Positions 57,013-64,000 of a stretch of 64,000 bases of DNA are shown here, piece after piece (position 1 is the first letter of the stretch; the number at the start of each line of letters is the position of its first letter). Location: NCBI GenBank assembly GCA_946811695.1, contig OX328123.1, forward strand, positions 122,601,118 through 122,665,117. Direction: 5' to 3'. A program made the translations under genes and the position numbers. The notes under the pieces are model-generated. The model saw only the letters and a program-made list of their open reading frames with translations. It ran no database searches and was not told where the DNA came from. Source of the DNA: Gonocerus acuteangulatus (Eukaryota > Arthropoda > Insecta > Hemiptera > Coreidae).

Positions 57013-59917
57013 GTATAAATACGTGTTCTACGTATTTTTGAATTTTCTCAAGGAAAGCAGCTTTGTATATTACATTAGACGTGTTTTCTTTATGATAACT
57101 TCCTAAGGTGAGGTCAATATTAATGCCTGGTAAAGCCCATGGGAAGACGACCGGAAGTCGCATTTCCATGAGGTTTCCCCAGGCTTTGCCGTAGAAGCGG
57201 ATAGCTTCATTAGCCCTTACTGCCAATGGTCTTGTTCTTGAGCGCAGATTGCTATACATGTCTGATATGCACTGGTCGCCAACAATACCGGCCATAAAAT
57301 GATTCGGTTGGCACCTTAGGGAAGCTGTGTATGTGAGAATCAGTAGGTTTCTTCTATGCTCCGGAGGTAGATGTCCTGCTTCCACGAATATGGAATCCAG
57401 TGGGCTTGTACGGAACGCACCAATCGCAGCTCGTAGCCCCGCATTGTACAGTCTGTCTAATTGGCGGAGCCACGACCTACGCGCAGACCCATAGATTGCA
57501 CATCCGTATTCCAGTCTAGATCTCAAGAGAGTATCAAATATCTGTAGCAGAACTGATTTTTCGGCTCCCCACTTTATTCGAGACAGTGATTTAAGTATTT
57601 TTAGAGATGCCTCACACCTCTGAATAGTGTAATTAATGTGAGGCCTCCATCTTAGTTTCGTGTCCATAATAAGACCGAGAAAGTTATGCTCATCCCTTAA
57701 GCAGACCTGGGAACCACATATCTCCAATCGTGGAGGATCATGTGGCCTCCGAAGCCTGCAAAAGTGGACAGACGCTGTCTTTTCATGGGAGAAAGTAAAC
57801 CCACGTGAACTGGCAACAGCGCTTACAGTGTCGATAGCCTGTTGTAGGCTCCGAACTTCAGTGTCTTCAGCCGGGTGACTCACAAACAATGCTAGATCAT
57901 CGGCATAGAGAGAACAGTGGACATCCGGCCCTATCCCGTCAGCTATGCCATTTATTCCGACAAGAAACAGAGTTACGCTGTGGACGGATCCCTGCGGGAC
58001 TCCATTTTCCTGTACGCATAACGATGACAGGGCATCACTAATACGAACTCTGAAAGTTCTCTCTTCTAAAAAGCTTTTAAGGAACATGGGTAGTCTACCT
58101 CGAAGGCCCCATTCGTATAATCGTTGGAGTATGTCATACCTCCATGCCCTGTCGTAAGCCTGCTTCATGTCGAAAAAAATGGCCGTAGCATGTTCTCGGG
58201 ATAAGAATACATTCTGAATGGTATGTTCTAAATACCCCAGTTGGTCTTGGGTAGAGTTCCTCTACCGAAATCCAGCCTGATATCTGCTAATCAGCCCTCG
58301 TTTTTCTAAGACATGCATTAAACGAAAGTTTACCATAGACTCCAGGAGCTTTCCCAAACAACATAGAAGAGATATTGGTCTATAGCTTCCTGGGTCTTGT
58401 GGGTTTTTACCTGTTTTTAGAATAGGAATAATGACGGCTTCCTTCCATTGAGTCGGATATTTTTTTGTGGCCCACACTTGGTTATATAGTTCAAGCAACC
58501 TCCTTTGTCCTGCTTCCGGTAAGTTCAATATCATTTCATAAGGCACCCCGTCACAGCCCGGTGATGATGTCCGAGATACTGCTCGGAGTGCCCTATGAAA
58601 CTCTTCTAATTCGAAATCTGTATTATAGGCACATGTGTCCTCCTCTGATCCGAAGTCTAGAGGTATGCTCTCTTTAATGGCTTTTCTTTCAAGGAATTCA
58701 GCCGGGTATTCCAACGAGCTGAATACAGAGCTGAAGTACTTCCCAAAGATCGTAGAAACTCCTTTTGGGTCGCCAATATGTTGTTCATTATGAAAGAGAA
58801 TCGGAATTTGAGGTTTTATGCTTCTTCCGCTGATAGCTTTGATTTTCCTCCATACTTCGGATGTGGGGGTACTTCTTGTCATGGTACTTACATAATTGCT
58901 CCATGATTCTTTTTTCTTTTTTAGTTTCAACCTTCTTTCGACAGCTCTAGCTTTCTTAAATGCGATTAAATTTGTTTCCCTAGGATATCGTTTGAATCGA
59001 TTGAAAGCTTTCTTTTTTATTTTATTAGCTTCCCTGCATTCCTCGTCCCACCAGGGAACCGGAGTTCTCTTTGTGCGACCAGAAGTGCATGGGATAGAGG
59101 TTCTTGCTGCATCTATCATTGCATTTTGTGAACTTATCTAATGATTCTTCAGGCGAGTCTGCCAGTTCAGGTAAAACAAGTGAATCTTGAAATTTATCCC
59201 ATCTAGCAAGTTTAGTATTCCACTTAATTGGGCCTTTATATTCATTGAGCCTACCAGGACAGTTTACTACTATTGGAAAATGATCCGATCTATGGAGGTC
59301 GCTCAGAACAGTCCATTCGAAGTACCTTATTAATGTTGGGCTGATTTTAGTTAGGTCTATTGCATCGAAATTTCCAGACGATTCAGTAAAGTGAGTAGGT
59401 GCTCCATCGTTGAGGACCAAGAGCCCCATCTCGTCAAGCGCATCATAAAGAAGATGCCCCTGAGGAGTGGATCTTCTTGAGCCCCAAGAAACATGGTGCG
59501 TATTAAGGTCACCAAATACTATTATCGGAGGTGGTAATTGTCCTATCAAATCTTTTATTTCCGCTATGGAGTATCCCCTGCCGTCTGGGAGGTACAATGA
59601 ACAGATGCTCACAGTTACGGGGGTTTTCAGACGCACTGCGACCACTTGTAGTGGCGTGGTTAAATTGATCGACGTTGCTCCAAGATTATTCATGGTGTAC
59701 AGGGCCACACCACCGTGACTCCGACCACCTGGCAACACTCTAGCCTCCTTATGTTCACACCTGTAGCCAGCCAGTGGCCTTGGAGCTCCCTCCGGAAACT
59801 TGGTTTCCTGAGAGCCACCGCCAATGGGCTATGTGTGTGGATTAGATACCGAAGCTCGGCGCAGTGTTCTGAAAAACCCCGAATATTCCATTGCAGGAAT
59901 TTGTTAGATTGTGACAT
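57010..59917 (-). pseudogene. LINE ORF2: endonuclease and reverse transcriptase
   Basis: Begins with FLQWNIRGF (59900 region), the first endonuclease motif. A frameshift near 59740 precedes GGVALY, FGDLNTHHVSWGS and RSDHFPIVV, the APE-type active-site blocks that nick target DNA. A second frameshift lies near 59120. The RT follows: SYRPISLLCCLGKLLE, YQAGFR, then an in-frame TAG (58264-58262), FFDMKQAYDRAW (first Asp), NGVPQGSV, SLYADDLALF (second catalytic pair), FLGLIMDTKL. The C-terminal region reaches WALPGINIDLTL, normally just before RNase H, and ends against (TA)n. Reverse transcription in cis is impossible with these breaks. Confidence 0.85.
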
Positions 59918-59941
59918 TGTGAAATAACATATAATCCATCA

Positions 59942-61497
59942 TTATTCCGACTCAACACATCGTTTGGTGGGCTGATCGTTCTTGCCTTTTGGACGACCTT
60001 TGCGTCGTCTTTCCTTTGTCTTTGTAAAAGGCCCTGCTTCATCCGTCGGGTCGTCTAGACCATCAGTCTCAGAGACCGACGAACGAGGCAGTGGCTTGCG
60101 AAAATTAAATGATATTGGGGATTTAATTTTCCCCTTTTTAGAACTTTCGTCCGCCGAAGCAGACGGTAGAGAGGGAGAGATAGACACGGGGATAAGAGGG
60201 GGAATGGGGGTTGGGTTAGGAGGGGGAATGGGGGTTGGGTTAGGAGGGGGAATGGGGGTTGGGTTAGGAGGGGAAATGGGGGTTGGGTTAGGAGGGGGAA
60301 TGGGAGTTTGGTTTGGAGGGGGGAAAGGAAGGGGAGAGGTTTTGGTTGATGTGGAAGGAAGGGGGATAGGATTGGTAGATAAATTCGTCTTTTCACGTCT
60401 GGTGGTCGTTAAATTTGTTGCTGCATCAGAATAAGTTCCTCTCGAAGCGTAAGATGTACTATTAACGAGTACTCTAGCTTGTCTGAAGGTTAAATCTTTG
60501 ATTTCTGTGCGCATTTTTTGAATTTCTTTCTCAATTTTGTATTCCATGCAGTCTCTGGAGCGCGCAGTATGAGGACCGTCACAGTTTGGACACTTAGGAG
60601 GTGTAGGGCAAGGGTCCGGGATGTGAGATGGATACCCACAAACACAGACCTCACGCTCTGATTTACACCTTATAGCCGAGTGTCCGAACTTTTGGCATTT
60701 GAAGCACCTCAATGGGGCGGGGACGTAAGGCCTCACTCTGTGTTTGTAAAATGCCGCCTGGATGCTGGAAGGTATCTCTGGTCTGTCAAATGTTAGCATA
60801 ACGCTACCTGTAAATTCTAATGTCTCGTCAGTGCCATTCGCAGGTCTCCTCTTGCGAAAAAACCTGCCGACGGCAACAACGCCCTGTTACTTCAACCCTT
60901 CCAATATTTCGTCGTCGTTGGAGTTTTCAAGGTCAAAGCAAGTTATTACACCCCTTGATGTGTTTAGTGTTTTATGTAATTCCACTTTTACACCAAACGT
61001 ACCAAGAGATGTCGCCTTTAATAGTTTCTCAGCTGGGACCTTTGAAGCTGCCTCAATTAGCAAAGATCCGTTTGCCATTTTACTTAATCCATTGACATTT
61101 CCGAACTCCTGGACTATAAGTTTATTGATCAGAAACGGGGAATCCCTGACAAAGGATTGATCCTCGGTTCTGCTCATAAGCATAAACCTAGAGAACTTTT
61201 GGACAGCACTGGGTATTTCATCCAAAGGCCTTTTCTTTCCTCTTTTTACTCGCTTTTTCTCAGGAGACTTCGGCACTGTATAAGGTGCCAAAGTGTACTG
61301 CGAAATCGAAGCGGCTGTTCTATTATTTTCAAAGTTCTGGTCCTGATTCTTAACACTATAGACGTGTTTAGAACCAGGGTGTTCAGTATTAGTTCCCTGA
61401 GTGACCTCGGTGGAGGTCGCTTGGGTTGGAGATTCGTGAGACCATAGTCCATGCGAAGGTCGCTCAGTGGGTCCTGCTCACCCACTGAGTTGGTCAT
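59942..61497 (-). pseudogene. LINE ORF1: zinc-knuckle Gag-like protein
   Basis: Nucleic-acid-binding ORF1 protein. The N-terminus (from about 61497) shifts frame near 61330 into PYTVPKSPEKKRVKRGKK (basic). The middle contains KVELHKTLNTSRGVITCFD. An in-frame TAA (60889-60887) precedes VRPYVPAPLRCFKCQKFGH. Three cysteine knuckles lie at about 60710-60560: CFKCQKFGHSAIRC, CVCGYPSHIPDPC and CPNCDGPHTARSRDC. A Pro-rich tandem repeat (60197-60320) and a basic tail (KERRRKGRPKGKN) end at 59942. This knuckle set is characteristic of I/Jockey ORF1, which coats element RNA. Confidence 0.8.
60197..60320. repeat. 24-bp minisatellite in LINE ORF1
   Basis: About five units of ATGGGGGTTGGGTTAGGAGG plus GGGA on the plus strand, encoding PPNPTPI-like octapeptides on the minus strand. 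Each unit contains three to four G-runs, so the plus strand could form G-quadruplexes. Confidence 0.9.
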
Positions 61498-61911
61498 TAG
61501 GGGCGATCCGGCAATTTCCTTTGTATTACTTGTAGGATAGATGTTTTAGGTGACTCAGACCCCTAATCTTTGCCACCGAGTCTGCTGGTGGGGCTGCCAC
61601 CTAGGCCGGCAGACCGGCACAGTTCCTCCCGAAGGAGAGGATCCACTCAGCAGGGGAGGTGTCCCTGCCTCATCGTGGATCCCCGCCTCTGCTTTTCGCC
61701 GTCCTTATGGGTTCACCAAAAGAACGTTGCCCAGGGGGTACCACGGGGAGGAAAAGCAGTAGGCGTTGACGGAGATCAGGTATACTAGGAGATGCTAAGC
61801 AGTGGAATAGGGCACTATAGCTTAGCAGAGCTCCCAAAAGAAGTCGGACGGCTCCCGTATCCGCACGTCCGCTCCAGCAACCCTTTAGCCCGCCCATTTA
61901 CCCCCCCCCCC

Positions 61912-63459
61912 TTCACTATACTGTAAAGAAATAAAAAGTACAATTATCAAGAACTAAAATAAACCTCTTTATAAAAAATAATAATGATTCATAACTTAAC
62001 AAAAAAATGAAACCTTTAAAAGTGCTTGGAAAAACGTATTTGCACATTTGGTGAACTATGACTCAGATTTTCCGTTTACCTTTTCATTAATCCTTCTGGG
62101 TCCACTCGTTTGTTCCTGAATTTATCACTAATCCTTTATTATCAATATTCTCTAGTATTTGAACCAGTTTGCTTTAGACAATAAGTCTATTATCATGCCC
62201 AAGACCTCTGAATTGAGTTCCGCGACGCGTGAAACAAATGTTTTACTGAGGAATCAGCAAAAAACATATCGCCAAATCGCTGATTTCTTAGGGGTGAATT
62301 TTTCTACCATCTGATACGTCATAAGAAGGTATGAGGAACCTGGTACAACCGAAAACATTAAGCATAAAGGGCGTCCAAAAAAATTAACTGAGAGGTTGAA
62401 GAGGAAAATAAAAATGAAGTCCTTATAAAACCCAGGATAAGGTCTCGAGCGCTGGCTGCCATGGTCCAATCAACATCTGGAGTCCAGGTTAGTGCTAGAG
62501 CAATAAGATATGCCCTAAATTCGGAAGGGCATCACGGTAGAGTACCAAGAATGAAGCCATACATCAGTGAAATTAACCGCAAAAAGCGGCTTGCTTTTGC
62601 TAGGGAATACGTACAGAAACCTTTAAGCTTTTGGGGAAATTTGGTATTTTCTGACAAAAGCTAATTTAATTTGTTTGGTTCAGATGGTCGTAAGACGATT
62701 TGGAGACGTCGTAATGAAGACCTAAAGAAGCAAAATGTTTCAGTGAGTGTTAAGCATGGTGGAGGCCATGTTATGGTTTTGTGGTGTTTATCCTATCATG
62801 GAGTGAGAAAACTTGTGAATATCCAAGGTAATTTTAAATGCACAAGGCTACGTGAACATTCTGCGCCATTATTTGCGTAGTAGTTTTGCAAAAATGGGAA
62901 TCCAGAATCAGTACGTATTCCAGCAGGACAACGATCCAAAACATACTGCGAGGATAAGAAAGGAGCGGTTGATATTTAACGTCCCCAAACAGCTCCACAC
63001 TCATCCACAGTCACCAGATTTAAACACAATTGAAAATTTATGGCACACCCTTGATCAAAATGTCAGAAAATTCCATATCACTGGAAGACATTATCTTAAA
63101 CAACTTCTGGTTCAAGAATGGGAAAAAATTAGTCTAGATTTAATTAAAAACCTAGTTCATTTAATGCCCAGACGTCTAGGGGCAATTATTGGCGCAAATG
63201 GCCTCTTTACAAAATATTAAAGATTGAGAGCTACAATTTTGAATTGTGAATATAGAAGTGTGCAAATACTTTTTTCTAAGCATTTTTAAAGTTTTCATTT
63301 CTTGTTAAGTTATGAATCATTATTATTTTTTATAAAGAGGTTTATTTTAATTCTTGACAAATGTACTTTTTATATTTGTACAGTAAAGTGAAGTTTTTTG
63401 TTTCCCTGTACTCAATTATTCATAAAAACGTGATGTGCAAATACTTTTTTCCACCACTC
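61912..63459 (+). mobile_element. Tc1-like element, left end truncated
   Basis: The right inverted repeat (63258-63459) has two copies of TGTGCAAATACTTTTTTC, i.e. the IR/DR arrangement. The left repeat (61912-62048) matches its inner ~140 bases (AAAATAAACCTCTTTATAAA, TTCATAACTTAACAA) but lacks the outer ~65 bases. TA follows the right end (63460-63461). The left end stops exactly where the LINE 5' end begins. Confidence 0.8.
62195..63220 (+). pseudogene. Tc1-family DD34E transposase
   Basis: Cut-and-paste transposase relic. N-terminal helix-turn-helix region (TYRQIADFLGVNFSTI, 62264-62311) is followed by a TGA, then RRYEE, a GRPKKLTERLKRK linker, VQVSARAIRYALN (second HTH) and PRMKPYISEINRKKRL. 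The catalytic domain has Asp in VFSDKS, Asp in FQQDNDPKHTA and Glu in SPDLNTIENLW, with exactly 34 residues between the second and third, hence DD34E. Breaks: TGA at 62312, a frameshift near 62420, TAA at 62662 (Lys in the family), and a frameshift near 62850. C-terminus MPRRLGAIIGANG is intact. About 340 codons, the usual length. Confidence 0.9.
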
Positions 63460-63465
63460 TATATG

Positions 63466-64000
63466 TACATTGTGTGCAAATTTACAACACACAAAAGGGT
63501 CTTGTGAAAATTTACATAAAATGCTGATATTCTTTATTCCATTTTCCTTATATAAATATAATATACTTAGTAAAGTCGGGGATATTCCTAAGGACTATCC
63601 CCCAAAATACGATGAATCGTGAGCTTCCTGGATTCTTTGATTTAATCAATCGAATCCCCAGACCGAACAAAGGCCGATTGTAGGGGGGAGGGGGCTGAAT
63701 TAAACGAAGGAAAGATTTTCTGTCTCTTCTGAGCTCTCATCGGTTATTTAAATGTTCTAAAGACTGAAAATTAAGAAGATGTCGATCTGTTTTCATGCGC
63801 CAGTTTTGTTTTGGGGTAGCTCATTTCTGTTATTAAACATTCCATTAGGAAAACTTCCTTCAAACGGCATGAGAGGAAAGAATAAGCCAAGATAGAGAGA
63901 CGTCAATGGAAAATATACTTTATCCTGGAACCTTATCTCTTATGAATAACAAACAAAGCCCCAAGTCTGGGACAATTCAACAAATAATATTTAAAACTCA
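63466..64000. other. No recognisable feature
   Basis: Unique-looking sequence to the window end. A G-rich GGGGGGAGGGGG word lies near 63684; no open frame of note. Confidence 0.35.

Larger units (their letters stand above)
57010..61911 (-). mobile_element. Near-complete I-type LINE lacking its 3' end
   Basis: Minus strand: 5' UTR (61911-61498, G/C-rich, starting at a run of G), ORF1 (61497-59942), ORF2 (59917-57010) with endonuclease and reverse transcriptase. It stops where RNase H would begin, at a (TA)n tract. ORF1 and ORF2 are separated by about 25 bases. Each ORF has in-frame stops or frameshifts, so the copy is inactive. ORF1 with three cysteine knuckles, a YADD box and the NIDLTL spacer before RNase H point to the I superfamily. 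Confidence 0.85.

Noticed and set aside
61550..61897. Overlapping 70-75-codon frames on both strands near 61.6 kb
   Set aside because: They lie in the GC-rich 5' UTR of the minus-strand LINE. Frames on both strands are incidental.

Overview
The window is AT-rich eukaryotic intergenic DNA built almost entirely of transposable elements in several states of decay. It looks like an arthropod genome. The support is a mixture of Helitrons ending in CTAG, Penelope-like elements with a GIY-YIG domain, a Mag-like Ty3/gypsy element, Tc1/mariner, pogo and hAT relics, I/Jockey-type LINEs, and very many (TA)n runs. A copepod would fit, but I cannot prove the species from the sequence. There are no bacterial-style operons and no CRISPR arrays.

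Layout. 1-8.8 kb: a degenerate SINE, then a nested stack. A satellite array is split by the 3' end of an I-type LINE. That LINE is split by a long foldback mariner-type element (2123-7618), which contains a Helitron (2946-7082), which contains a Helentron-type non-autonomous element (4108-6603). 10.4-11.3 kb: a fresh tRNA-derived SINE with a T tail and a hAT MITE. 14.4-16.5 kb: a short, internally deleted gypsy element with both LTRs and its target duplication. 16.8-23 kb: an inverted-repeat element, a Penelope pseudogene, a pogo-like MITE carrying a second Helentron-type family (B), a Helitron 3' end, and a Mutator-like MITE sitting in an older element end. 25-30.6 kb: large family A copies. 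31.7-36.5 kb: a family B copy carrying a retroposon insertion, and a Jockey fragment. 37.9-38.1 kb: a possible host exon.

39.6-41.8 kb: a second Penelope C-terminus next to hammerhead-like motifs. 41.9-49.8 kb: more family A copies, a short Helitron and a CR1/L2-like reverse transcriptase fragment. 50-53.7 kb: a Helitron-bounded segment with a copia integrase relic and a foldback. 54-55.3 kb: a Harbinger-like MITE inserted in one arm of a perfect 42-bp-stem palindrome, followed by a related 63-bp palindrome. 56 kb: a candidate two-exon host gene on the minus strand. 57-61.9 kb: a nearly full I-type LINE (ORF1, endonuclease, reverse transcriptase) without its RNase H end. 61.9-63.5 kb: a Tc1 DD34E transposase pseudogene.

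The least conventional material is: (1) two unrelated-sequence families (A and B) with the same terminal architecture and T|T insertion, the latter shown by an empty site in the same window; (2) the paired palindromes at 54-55.3 kb; (3) hammerhead-like motifs associated with Penelope sequence; (4) a tRNA-SINE ending in about 30 T. No element in the window appears to encode a fully intact protein set.
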